Shown piece after piece: positions 31,715 through 39,486 of a stretch of 64,000 nt of DNA; within the stretch, counting starts at the first letter, position 1; the number at the start of each line of letters is the position of its first letter. Made by a program: the position numbers and the translations under genes. Source of the stretch: Bacillus mobilis (GTDB lineage Bacteria; Bacillota; Bacilli; Bacillales; Bacillaceae_G). A model generated the notes under the pieces. That model was not told where the DNA came from, made no database searches, and worked only from the letters and a program-made list of their open reading frames with translations. The stretch is taken from positions 1 to 64,000 of the forward strand of contig NZ_MACF01000086.1 of assembly GCF_001884045.1 (NCBI RefSeq), written 5' to 3'.

Positions 31715-31742
31715 GATGGAAGAGAGAAGGGAAGATTAACAT

Positions 31743-31925
31743 ATGCAAATGATGTATGCTTTTGGCATTGGAATTGTATTATTTTTAGCCGTATTCTTAT
31801 TTATTCGTAAAGACGTTCAAGGTGGGACGTTAACGAAAAGAGGCTTTTATAAAATGATCGGCTGTTTAGTCGTTATGTTTATAGCGATCATTGTAATGAT
31901 CGTTTTAATAAATCAGTCACTATAG
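31743..31925 (+). CDS. small membrane protein
   Basis: The 60-aa product has two hydrophobic helices separated by a short basic loop (RKDVQGGTLTKRGFYK). GAAGGGAAG precedes the ATG. It is the third gene of the HTH operon, 28 bases after the second, and is followed by a hairpin terminator. I do not recognise a family. Confidence 0.65.
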   Translation: MQMMYAFGIGIVLFLAVFLFIRKDVQGGTLTKRGFYKMIGCLVVMFIAIIVMIVLINQSL

Positions 31926-31929
31926 AATG

Positions 31930-31956
31930 AACCTTACTTGAGTAAGGTTTTTCTTT
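31930..31956 (+). terminator. terminator of the HTH operon
   Basis: ACCTTAC pairs with GTAAGGT (31931-31937 with 31942-31948) and is followed by a T-rich run. Confidence 0.75.
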
Positions 31957-32050
31957 TTGGTATAAAATCCGAAAATTCCCACAATATCCATTTACTACAT
32001 ATAACGGATATTATATAATTTAATAAAATGATAGTTAGGGAGCATACTAT

Positions 32051-32410
32051 ATGAACAAAAAAACTATCTTCTTTTTATTAACATGTCTACTACTTATAGC
32101 TAGTATTACTTATATAATATGTAACAAACGCGAACCAGTGCCACCTATGTTAGTATGGGAGGGTCAGGAATACTACGTTACGAATGAACCTGCCGAAGCT
32201 GAAAAAGTTGGACAAAGGCTCGGAGAAGTAACTAAGAAAATCGAAACAAGTAAAAAACCTACTAAAAACAGTGAATCAAACATATTGCAAGAAAAAACAG
32301 AAGTATTCACAATGGTAGAAGAAGAAAAAGATCCTCACTCACCTTTAATCATAAAGGAACCTTATAGTGACGAATATAGAGTAGCAAGACCGATGTTACA
32401 AGTACTATAA
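32051..32410 (+). CDS. membrane-anchored hypothetical protein
   Basis: The 119-aa product has an uncleaved-type N-terminal signal anchor (KKTIFFLLTCLLLIASITYIICNKR). A hydrophilic exported region of about 90 residues follows, containing LVWEGQEYYVTNE and a Lys/Glu-rich middle. No lipobox with a clear +1 Cys is seen, although a Cys sits at the helix end. TTAGGGAGCATACT precedes the ATG. It stands 18 bases before another small membrane gene. Function is unknown. Confidence 0.6.
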   Translation: MNKKTIFFLLTCLLLIASITYIICNKREPVPPMLVWEGQEYYVTNEPAEAEKVGQRLGEVTKKIETSKKPTKNSESNILQEKTEVFTMVEEEKDPHSPLIIKEPYSDEYRVARPMLQVL

Positions 32411-32428
32411 AGTGAAAAGGAGACTCGT

Positions 32429-32698
32429 ATGCAACCAGTGACCTCATATCCATGGTCGTTAAGAAAAATGTTTGTTTTTTTCCTTTGCTTCATCCTTCCG
32501 CCAATCGGTGCGATATATATTTTGATGAATAGAGAAGCACTACAAAAGAGAGACTTCATTCTATATGTATTATTTGCTGCTATTAATATATCGCTTTGGC
32601 TATCGCTTATGATCTTTGATCGGAGTATGTGGATGGTAGCGGGGCATTATGTGCTTGGAGCAGTTGTTATTGTTTTATCGAATATGAATAATAGATAG
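32429..32698 (+). CDS. small membrane protein
   Basis: The 89-aa product has about three hydrophobic helices with a loop MNREALQKRDF. AAAAGGAGACTC gives a good ribosome-binding site for the ATG. It is likely co-transcribed with the preceding gene and ends at a terminator just upstream of a bcr1 copy. No family is recognised. Confidence 0.65.
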   Translation: MQPVTSYPWSLRKMFVFFLCFILPPIGAIYILMNREALQKRDFILYVLFAAINISLWLSLMIFDRSMWMVAGHYVLGAVVIVLSNMNNR

Positions 32699-32699
32699 G

Positions 32700-32729
32700 C
32701 CAGCAATCTTAAAGTTGCTGGTTTTTATT
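32700..32729 (+). terminator. terminator
   Basis: CCAGCAA (32700-32706) pairs with TTGCTGG (32715-32721), extended inward by CTT/AAG, and is followed by a T-rich run. Confidence 0.8.
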
Positions 32730-32735
32730 TTGCTA

Positions 32736-32893
32736 TTTATCCCGCTTTAATGGGCAGTAAGACCCCCACCTCAAAATGCAGCGAAAGCAAAGAATTTAGG
32801 TGGGGGATCAACTGCCCATAAAAGTCCGATTGGTGAAGGCTAATAATCAGTGGGGGATGAAGAAAACCCCCACTGATTAAAGTTTCACTTTAT
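32736..32893 (+). repeat. bcr1 repeat element, copy 2
   Basis: This is a full-length bcr1 element (32741-32888) between perfect TTTAT direct repeats at 32736-32740 and 32889-32893. Arms are GGGCAGT/ACTGCCC and CCCCCACCT/AGGTGGGGG, and the second hairpin AATCAGTGGGGG/CCCCCACTGATT is intact. It has the same orientation as copy 1. Confidence 0.92.
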
Positions 32894-32932
32894 AATGAAG
32901 AAACAAATTTTTAATAGAGAGTAGTGGGCGTT

Positions 32933-33478
32933 ATGAGATGGAAAGAGGGAACATTTGAAAAAATAGAAACGAATGACTCATCTGTTGAGCAACTTATAAA
33001 CACGTTTAAGGAACAAAACGTAATTGGTGGTGCAATAATAAGCTGTTTTAAAGTGCATAACGAAAATTTTTTCAAAGAAATACCGCATTCGAAAGAGGGA
33101 CACGAGCACTTCTTTAGAAGAATCTTCAACTCTTTAGATATAATGCATAACTTAGAAGAGTTAAAAATACATACATCAGACAAATATAAGTTTCGTTTTA
33201 AAGAGCAGCTGGCAGTCATGCTTGATGGTAGCATTGCCGCTCAAATTTTGTGGGGCGGAGCATATGAAGGCTTTAAGGAACGACCAGTTATCGCAAAGCA
33301 ACTAGCAGTCAATGTATGCCAATATATGTTCCAAGATCGATACGAAGATATTAAAGTGTTCGAAAGCTATCGCCCTTGGACAGATTGGTTTTACGATGTT
33401 GCGTGGGATGCTACTTGGATGGTGTTAGATAGTAAGGAGCGTAAAATGTGGCTCATTTGTGCTACGGATACGGATTGA
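32933..33478 (+). CDS. hypothetical protein
   Basis: The 181-aa soluble product is rich in aromatic residues near the C-terminus (SYRPWTDWFYDVAWDATWMV), which ends in a beta-rich stretch. No known motif is evident. An in-frame GTG at 32924 preceded by AGAGAG is an alternative start to the ATG at 32933. The gene begins 40 bases after a bcr1 copy, so its promoter may lie within or right beside the repeat. A terminator follows. Confidence 0.65.
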   Translation: MRWKEGTFEKIETNDSSVEQLINTFKEQNVIGGAIISCFKVHNENFFKEIPHSKEGHEHFFRRIFNSLDIMHNLEELKIHTSDKYKFRFKEQLAVMLDGSIAAQILWGGAYEGFKERPVIAKQLAVNVCQYMFQDRYEDIKVFESYRPWTDWFYDVAWDATWMVLDSKERKMWLICATDTD

Positions 33479-33483
33479 TTGAA

Positions 33484-33518
33484 GGGGCCTTGCAGGAATG
33501 CTGCAAGGTCCCTCTTCT
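33484..33518 (+). terminator. terminator
   Basis: GGGGCCTTGCAG (33484-33495) pairs with CTGCAAGGTCCC (33501-33512), allowing one G-T pair, followed by a T-rich stretch. Confidence 0.8.
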
Positions 33519-33634
33519 TTTGGGAATGAATAGAAAATGAATCATATAAATGCTATACTAAAAAATGTTTGTAATGTCAGTTTCATACTATTGTATAATG
33601 CTGACTGACTAGAAAAGATAAGAGGAGAATGAAC

Positions 33635-34231
33635 GTGAAAAAGATACAAAAATTATTGCTGTTAATGATGGTAATAGGATTAACAGTAGGTGTTTTAGCA
33701 GGATGTGCAAATCCGAAAGATACGACAGAAGAATTTTTAACTGCGATACAAAAAGGTGATGTTGAAAAAGCTCGTACATTTGTTGAGAGTGACAAAGAAT
33801 TTAATAAACTAAATGAAAAAACAGATGATGCTGAAGCAAAAGCAATGCTGAGTGCAATTACGAAAAACTTTAAATTTGAAAAGCCAGAAGAAGTGTCGAA
33901 AAAGGATGAGAAAGCAGAAGTGAAAGTGAAAATTACATCTGCTGATCTATCCGTTGCTGTAACAAAAGCAGTGGGAGAAGTTATGCCAATGGCCTTCGCT
34001 AGCGCTTTTAGCGAAGACAAAGAGCAATCTGAAAAAGCAATCGAAAAAACGATGACATCAGCAATCGTCAAACACTTATCAGATAAAGATGCAATCATGG
34101 CAACTCGCGAAGTTACATTGAACTTAAAGAAAAACAAAGATGGCGACTATAAAATCGTTGCAGATGATAACTTGAAAGAAGTATTGTTTGCTAATGCGAA
34201 GTCTTTGGAGAAGATGTTTGGTGGGAAGTAA
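33635..34231 (+). CDS. lipoprotein, DUF4878/DUF5105-like
   Basis: The product of about 198 aa has a type II signal peptide ending in a lipobox, VLAGC, so it should be lipid-anchored outside the membrane. The rest is Lys/Glu-rich with TTEEFLTAIQKGDVEKAR, the helix typical of NTF2-like DUF4878/DUF5105 lipoproteins. AGAGGAG fits the GTG at 33635 (spacing seven) better than the ATG at 33629 (spacing one). A TATAAT lies at 33594-33599. Function is unknown. A terminator follows, and the decayed element begins immediately after it. Confidence 0.75.
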   Translation: MKKIQKLLLLMMVIGLTVGVLAGCANPKDTTEEFLTAIQKGDVEKARTFVESDKEFNKLNEKTDDAEAKAMLSAITKNFKFEKPEEVSKKDEKAEVKVKITSADLSVAVTKAVGEVMPMAFASAFSEDKEQSEKAIEKTMTSAIVKHLSDKDAIMATREVTLNLKKNKDGDYKIVADDNLKEVLFANAKSLEKMFGGK

Positions 34232-34242
34232 CTAGCTTAGAT

Positions 34243-34293
34243 AAAAAAGAGAAACCATATCACGTAGAAGGTTGATAGGGTTTCTCTTTTTTT
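34243..34293 (+). terminator. terminator
   Basis: AGAGAAACC (from about 34248) pairs with GGTTTCTCT (from about 34279) and is followed by a T run. The loop is long (about 22 bases) and includes a smaller imperfect hairpin. Confidence 0.65.
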
Positions 34294-34342
34294 ATGTTCC
34301 CGGAGAGGATTGAACTCACGACCTCCATCTTATCAAGATAAG
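34294..34342 (-). repeat. left att-like repeat: diverged copy of the tRNA-Val 3' end
   Basis: These 49 bases align without gaps to 39955-40003, the 3' half of the tRNA-Val gene, with about eight substitutions. A 16-base block (34311-34326) and a 10-base block (34299-34308) are identical. The 5' half of a tRNA is absent, so this is not a functional gene. It is what insertion of an element into a tRNA 3' end leaves at the far end. Confidence 0.75.
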
Positions 34343-34767
34343 AAACATATATTTTATGTTTGGAGAAGATCGAGTGGAAAGTTTGTCATATCAAGGATTT
34401 ATAGGGCATTCTATATTTTTTATGCAAATCCTGTAACGTAGAAAAATGAAATTTCTTGACCAGAATCTTGACAAAATTCTAATTATCTTTATGAACGTAA
34501 AGCGATTTCATGTGAAAAGAGAGAATATACAGATTTTAAGCTAAGTATATAAAGGGCTGAAATCTCTAAAATACTTATTAGTATTTTAGAGATTAAGAAT
34601 TTAGTACAAAATCTTTATATTGGATTAACTATAAAAAACTTAATATAAAAATATTATATTAAACGGTTATTGAGGTTATATGTTAAAATATTCCTAAGAA
34701 TATAAGTTTGAATGAAAGCAACAGTTTTTTATACGGAAGAGGATATCTTCATAAGGAGGACATAGAA
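34343..34767. other. non-coding stretch at the left end of the element
   Basis: About 425 AT-rich bases without a supported gene. The only clear structure is a perfect inverted repeat with 15-bp arms, 34561-34575 with 34580-34594, and a four-base loop. It could be an operator or a leftover element end. An AAGGAGGAC ribosome-binding site for the next gene lies at the right end. Confidence 0.5.
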
Positions 34768-35085
34768 ATGAATATTGATTCAAGAGATGTAGAAAAAATG
34801 ATTAAGTTAGCTAGAGAAGGAAAACAAATTTCGAAAATATGGGAAGAGGATTTTCCACAATATGATTACTGGGATATTTATATGGAGATACACGAGGCTG
34901 GGGAAAAAAGTGCACTTGGTACGAGAAAAAAGATTACTTATCGATTAAATAAATTACAAACTGCTACTAAAAGAGAACGAGAAGATATAATTCTAGAGAT
35001 TCAAGATTTGGTCGAGCATTTATATGTAAGGTATAAAGAAAGTCAGAAAAAGTTACAAGAAATAAGAACTGTAATTGAAAAATAA
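34768..35085 (+). CDS. small helical/coiled-coil protein, element cargo
   Basis: The 105-aa product starts at the ATG at 34768 behind a strong AAGGAGGAC; the longer frame from 34708 has no ribosome-binding site. Residues 5-45 include VEKMIKLAREGKQISKIW and a Trp/Tyr-rich turn. The remainder is a charged heptad-like helix (ITYRLNKLQTATKREREDI...), suggesting a coiled coil. I do not recognise a family. It is 113 bases upstream of the zinc-knuckle protein and in the same direction, so it may be an accessory or regulator of that system. Confidence 0.65.
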   Translation: MNIDSRDVEKMIKLAREGKQISKIWEEDFPQYDYWDIYMEIHEAGEKSALGTRKKITYRLNKLQTATKREREDIILEIQDLVEHLYVRYKESQKKLQEIRTVIEK

Positions 35086-35198
35086 AAAGAGGATGTAAAC
35101 CATCCGTATTATAAATATTAGGTTGTTTTATACTTTTAATACATAAAGAGAATAGATATTAATTGAATGAATCTTAAAAAGTTCTGGAGTGAGTTTAT

Positions 35199-37205
35199 AT
35201 GGGGTTATCGGATGGTAGATGTGATATTTGTGGGAGAGAATTTACAAGTTATTTTCAGGATGAAAAAGGAAAGTGTTATTGTTCTGAAAGGTGTTACGAG
35301 AATGCATTACCTAAATGTCTAACATGTAATAATTCGATGGAACAATGGATAGAAACAGAGGGCGGTAAGAAGTACTGCTCGGAGGAATGCTATCAGAAAA
35401 CATGGAACAAGTGTTCAATATGCAACAAATCAATGAATCAATGGACAGAAGCGGAAGATGGAAAGAAGTATTGTTCTGAAGAATGCTACAAAAAAACATG
35501 GAATAGATGTTCAATGTGTAATACACCCATGAAACAATGGACAGAAACAAAGGATGGAAAAAAGTATTGCTCTGAAGTGTGTTATAAAAAAAGTTGGCAT
35601 AGATGCGTGGTGTGTAGTACACCCATGAAACAATGGACAGAAACAGAGGATGGTAAGAAATACTGTTCCGAGGTGTGTTATGAAACAAGGCTTGATAAAT
35701 GTAAGACATGTAATAGGCCAATGAAGGAATGGATTATAAGTGAGAATGAAAAGTATTGCTCGGATAAATGTTTCTTAGAATCGTGCCCTATATGTAATGT
35801 TTGTGCGAAGCATACAGATAGTTGGATTGAAAGTGAGAAAGGAGAAATATTTTGTTCAGATAAGTGTAGAAACACAACGTTACCCCCTTGTAATATTTGT
35901 GGACAACGGATGGAAAAATGGTTAGTTAGCAAAGATAACAAAACATACTGTTCAGAAGAGTGCTACAGTCATACCTTACCCAGATGTATGTATTGTGCTA
36001 AACAAATGAAGGAATGGTTAGTCACAAAGGATGGAAGAATTTATTGCTCTGATAATTGTATTTCCGAGAGTAATATTATTATGGAGAAGGTAAATAGATT
36101 CTGTAATATGACAGGACTAACAACTAGTGAAGTAGAGAGATTACTTGTTGAGAATAGATGGAATTTAGATGAAGCAATAATAAAGGTGGATAATTATATG
36201 GAGTCTTTAAATGGGAAAGTAACCACATCCAAAGTTGTTGTAGATGGTATTAAAAATGCAGGGATTTATGATAAGTTAGCACAAAACCTATCAAGCTATA
36301 ATACAATGCGTGGTGGTAAAGCCGGATTTAAAGGTTTTGTATTTGAAGATATGCATGCAGCAAGTGCATCACTTAAAGGTAAAACTACAGAGGTTATAGC
36401 TAATAATGGTTTAGCTGATTTTAGAATATTAAATACAGATGGTACATATTCACTTGGGCAAGCAAAACTTGGATATAATTCAGGGAACATAGATTGGTCA
36501 CCTTATAAGGGACAAGAAATAGTGATTGACAAGGGGAACACTAAGTTAATTGAAAGTGCAAGAAAATCTGGGATGAATGTAGTTGAGTCGGATATTAGTA
36601 AAGTGGATGCAGAAAGATTAGCACAGACAATGCAGTTTGAAAGTAAGATAACAGGAAAGCCGAATGCACCACTAACAGCTAATTTACATTCATACCATCA
36701 AGCTGGAATTAATAGTGTTAAGAATGGAGCGGCATTTGGTGCAGGTTTTAGCATAGGTTCAAATATTGTAGATGTAGCAACAGGTGATAAAAGTATTGGA
36801 GAGGCGTCAGTTACAATAGCTAAGGATACAGTCACAGCAGGAGTTGGAAGTTATGTAATAGGGGCAGGAACAGCGGCAGTAGCCAATACTGCAGTTGGTG
36901 GAACAGTAATAAGTGGAGCCACAGCAGCAGGAGCTGCGATAGCTGGGACAAGTGTAGGATCAGCAGCAATTGCAGCAGGAACAGCGGTTACAGCCGCAAC
37001 AAGTGGAGCCGCCGCGGCAGTTGGTGGTGCAATAGCAAGTACAACAGTAGGAGCTACAGTAGTAGGTGGAGCCACAGCAGCGGCAACAGCTTTAGGTGCA
37101 ACTGCAGTAGGAGCTACTATTGTTGCTGCAGCACCATTAGTAGCAGCAGGAGCTGCAATAGGGGGCGTGTTTAAAATAGGTAAAAAATTGTTTGGGGGGA
37201 GATAA
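35199..37205 (+). CDS. multidomain protein: nine zinc-knuckle modules, UBA-like segment, possible nuclease core, hydrophobic tail
   Basis: The 668-aa protein has four parts. (1) Residues 8-287 hold nine modules of about 32 residues, each CxxC...C(S/x)xxC, resembling TRASH/MYM-type treble clefs; modules 2-5 are nearly identical (KKYCSEECY, MKQWTET). (2) Residues about 295-336 read as a UBA/CUE-like three-helix segment (TGLTTSEVERLLVENRWNLDEAI). (3) Residues about 370-475 contain E383, D407 (LADFRI) and Q421-A-K423 (GQAKLG), which together resemble a PD-(D/E)xK core of the QxK type. (4) Residues about 505-657 are Gly/Ala/Val-rich and hydrophobic, ending in a basic tail. No secretion signal is seen. 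GGAGTGAG precedes the ATG. The parts are visible in the sequence; the nuclease and membrane roles are inferred. Confidence 0.7.
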   Translation: MGLSDGRCDICGREFTSYFQDEKGKCYCSERCYENALPKCLTCNNSMEQWIETEGGKKYCSEECYQKTWNKCSICNKSMNQWTEAEDGKKYCSEECYKKTWNRCSMCNTPMKQWTETKDGKKYCSEVCYKKSWHRCVVCSTPMKQWTETEDGKKYCSEVCYETRLDKCKTCNRPMKEWIISENEKYCSDKCFLESCPICNVCAKHTDSWIESEKGEIFCSDKCRNTTLPPCNICGQRMEKWLVSKDNKTYCSEECYSHTLPRCMYCAKQMKEWLVTKDGRIYCSDNCISESNIIMEKVNRFCNMTGLTTSEVERLLVENRWNLDEAIIKVDNYMESLNGKVTTSKVVVDGIKNAGIYDKLAQNLSSYNTMRGGKAGFKGFVFEDMHAASASLKGKTTEVIANNGLADFRILNTDGTYSLGQAKLGYNSGNIDWSPYKGQEIVIDKGNTKLIESARKSGMNVVESDISKVDAERLAQTMQFESKITGKPNAPLTANLHSYHQAGINSVKNGAAFGAGFSIGSNIVDVATGDKSIGEASVTIAKDTVTAGVGSYVIGAGTAAVANTAVGGTVISGATAAGAAIAGTSVGSAAIAAGTAVTAATSGAAAAVGGAIASTTVGATVVGGATAAATALGATAVGATIVAAAPLVAAGAAIGGVFKIGKKLFGGR

Positions 37206-37300
37206 TTTATTGGGAGAATTAAGTGTATAAGTTGCTAGTATTTAAGGGTATCCAAACGGTTAATTACAGGGGAATATTGTAAAATTTAATTAAGAGGTGA

Positions 37301-38323
37301 ATGCTATTGATAGTAGTTAAAGAAATGAAATACGAAAATATGTTAAGAATGACTAAATATCTTTGTTCAAAGGATTACTATCTAAAGGATAGTGAGGATT
37401 TAAGAATTACATTTGAACATTTAGAGTTTATAGAACCAGCAGGAGCATTATTATTTTTGACTACTATGGATAAAATAAGAGGATTGAAGGTTCCTTACGG
37501 AATTGAACCAATTAATCATTTAAAAAGGTCAGCGATTTCATATGGTGAAACCATGGGTATATTTCAACAATTAGGTATTTCAGATGCCCCATCGTATACT
37601 TCTGGAGCAACTTACATAGCTCCAACAAAAATTAAAATACAAGAGGTTTTTAGGAAATTAGATGATGTAGGCGAATCTATAGAGTCATATTACGAAACAA
37701 TTTCTGACAAAATTGTTGGTAAAGCTTTGAGGCTAGTAGATTCAGAAGTAGATGAAGGTGTGAGAGATTTATTTATATTTGTAGTAAGAGAAATGATTAG
37801 AAATATCTTTGATCACTCCCAATCTCCACATTATTACTACGCTTCACAAGCATATAGAGCAAATAATTCTGTTGAAGTTGTAATTGCAGATGTCGGTGTT
37901 GGGTTATTAGCTACTATTCCCTTTGATGTTGAGGAGAGATGGTTTGGAAAAGATACAGACGAAGAGGCGATCAGAAAGGCATTAACTCCGGGAATATCTG
38001 CACTATCAAATCACTCATATGCTCCGGAAGATTATAAAAATTCAGGCTATGGTTTAGCGTTAGTAAAAAGAATAATCCAACGTACGGATGGATTATTTAG
38101 TATTGCTTCGGGAACTAAATCAATAACATTTACAGCAGAAGAAGAAATAATAAACAATTGTGATATCAATGGAACTATAGTTAGAATGAGATTGCAGTTA
38201 GATAAGTTAGAGAGTGTAAGTTTTCAAGAAATATTAGATGAAGCAGAAAATGAGGCTAAGATTAAAGGATTCAAACAAATTCCATCAACTGCTTCAAAAA
38301 CAATTAAGAGCAAAAAAATATAA
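37301..38323 (+). CDS. STAS-like/GHKL ATPase protein
   Basis: The 340-aa product combines an N-terminal STAS-like half (LRITFEHLEFIEPAGALLFL, residues about 34-53) with a histidine-kinase-type ATP-binding domain. N-box EMIRNIFDH carries E164 and N168, the D-x-G-x-G box is D197-V-G-V-G201, and the lid/G2 box NSGYGLALVK is at 247-256. There is no phospho-acceptor His domain or membrane segment, so it is an ATPase or anti-sigma-like switch rather than a sensor kinase. It starts 95 bases after the zinc-knuckle gene. The ATG at 37301 sits very close to AAGAGGTG; a TTG at 37307 is better spaced. A terminator follows. Confidence 0.75.
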   Translation: MLLIVVKEMKYENMLRMTKYLCSKDYYLKDSEDLRITFEHLEFIEPAGALLFLTTMDKIRGLKVPYGIEPINHLKRSAISYGETMGIFQQLGISDAPSYTSGATYIAPTKIKIQEVFRKLDDVGESIESYYETISDKIVGKALRLVDSEVDEGVRDLFIFVVREMIRNIFDHSQSPHYYYASQAYRANNSVEVVIADVGVGLLATIPFDVEERWFGKDTDEEAIRKALTPGISALSNHSYAPEDYKNSGYGLALVKRIIQRTDGLFSIASGTKSITFTAEEEIINNCDINGTIVRMRLQLDKLESVSFQEILDEAENEAKIKGFKQIPSTASKTIKSKKI

Positions 38324-38384
38324 ACCTTCTTTAGATAAGATATGGTGAACTGTACCATAAATAATCACATAATTATTGTTCTTT

Positions 38385-38428
38385 GAAGCGTCAAAGAACA
38401 ACTTAATGTCTTTGACGCTTCTTTATTT
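38385..38428 (+). terminator. terminator of the element operon
   Basis: GAAGCGTCAAAGA (38385-38397) pairs perfectly with TCTTTGACGCTTC (38409-38421), followed by TTTATTTA. It lies 61 bases after the GHKL gene and ends the plus-strand cargo. Confidence 0.85.
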
Positions 38429-38588
38429 AGGTATTCATAAGTTATAATGAGTGTCTTTTTCAATGAGAAAGTCTTGATGTTTCAAGGTTTTCTCGAAATT
38501 GTATCAAGTCATCATTCCGTCGCCACTGTGTCAATAAAAATTAGCCCTCTAAAGCTATTGTCAATATCCATAGAATTTATTTGTTTTG

Positions 38589-39197
38589 CTAAATCAATTT
38601 ATTGTTGCTTAATAGATAACAAATTAACTTTGCAAATTCATTGTAATCCCTATTAAAAGTATTAAAAGTATTATTTCCACCGATACTACTTATTTCAAAA
38701 GCCATATAAACCCTATTATCTTGAAAATTTATTTGATTAAAACTTTCCTTAAAGGTAATAACAATAGATCCAAATTCATTAGTTCTAAGTTTCTCATTGT
38801 AATATTCGTTATCTAAAAATATGATCTGTATATAGTTTTCTTCAACTTCCCAATTATCATTTAAGTCTTCAAATATTTCCAATTTTATTTTTTCCATTGA
38901 ATAGCCATATTTCTTCTGCACTTTTTCTAATTCTAAAATGCGATAAATATTCGTACTTATTTCTTCATAATAGCCGTCTGCTGGAACTACAAAATAATTG
39001 ATATTTTCAGGTTTTTCAATAGAATTTGAAAGTGTATTTTTGTTCTCAATACGTTCAGATATCTTAGTTGCACTTGCTTTAATTGTATTACCTATTAACG
39101 GGATATCTGCACTTCCTTCTATAGCTAATTTAATTGCTGTTGAAAACTCTATTTTTTTCTTTTTCATTTTTACATAGTCTTCATAGGACATCTGCAT
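38589..39197 (-). CDS. hypothetical protein, element cargo
   Basis: The 202-aa product begins MQMSYEDYVKMKKKKIEFS. A short amphipathic or hydrophobic region (SADIPLIGNTIKASATKI, about 29-46) is followed by a beta-rich domain with many acidic and aromatic residues (NWEVEENYIQIIFLDNEYY). No signal peptide or catalytic motif is clear and I do not recognise the family. It faces the GHKL/zinc-knuckle operon convergently. It is AT-rich like the rest of the element. A GAGGCGA precedes the start at loose spacing. Confidence 0.6.
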   Translation of the reverse strand: MQMSYEDYVKMKKKKIEFSTAIKLAIEGSADIPLIGNTIKASATKISERIENKNTLSNSIEKPENINYFVVPADGYYEEISTNIYRILELEKVQKKYGYSMEKIKLEIFEDLNDNWEVEENYIQIIFLDNEYYNEKLRTNEFGSIVITFKESFNQINFQDNRVYMAFEISSIGGNNTFNTFNRDYNEFAKLICYLLSNNKLI

Positions 39198-39486
39198 ATT
39201 AACAATCGCCTCACTAATCTTAGGTATAAATATTATAAAAATATGTACAAAGTAATAATACAGTAAAAGCCTCCAGTGTAGTCAATTGAAAACGGCTTTA
39301 ACATTATAGGGCTTGTGTTGTATTAAGCGTTCATATTGCAAAATGAAATAAAGTTACGGGAAGCCCTGATTAATAAGATTTCCCATAGCTTGTTTAACTA
39401 ACGATACTCGATATTTCTTTAAAATAACGATTTTTGATTAGGTTCTCTTACAAATCTAACACAAGCCTATTTACTTTTATCTAGAA
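39198..39486. other. non-coding stretch upstream of the broken recombinase
   Basis: About 290 AT-rich bases with no supported gene. GGCTTGTGTT (39310-39319) and AACACAAGCC (39459-39468) form a 10-bp inverted repeat about 140 bases apart, possibly ends of a lost insertion. No remains of the missing recombinase N-terminus are apparent. Confidence 0.4.

Noticed and set aside
33583-34137. 184-codon minus-strand frame
   Set aside because: It is antisense to the lipoprotein gene, which has a signal peptide, lipobox, promoter and terminator. The minus frame has a Ser/Phe-rich shadow composition.
34294-34342. Possible second tRNA gene
   Set aside because: Only the T arm, acceptor 3' strand and part of the anticodon arm are present. 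No D arm or 5' acceptor strand is found, so it is a remnant att-like repeat.
36851-37075. Minus-strand Ala/Pro/Val-rich frame
   Set aside because: It is the antisense of the Gly/Ala-rich tail of the 668-aa protein, where the biased composition suppresses stops.
38447-38656. 69-codon plus-strand frame after the cargo terminator
   Set aside because: It has no ribosome-binding site and overlaps the 3' end of the better-supported minus-strand 202-aa gene.
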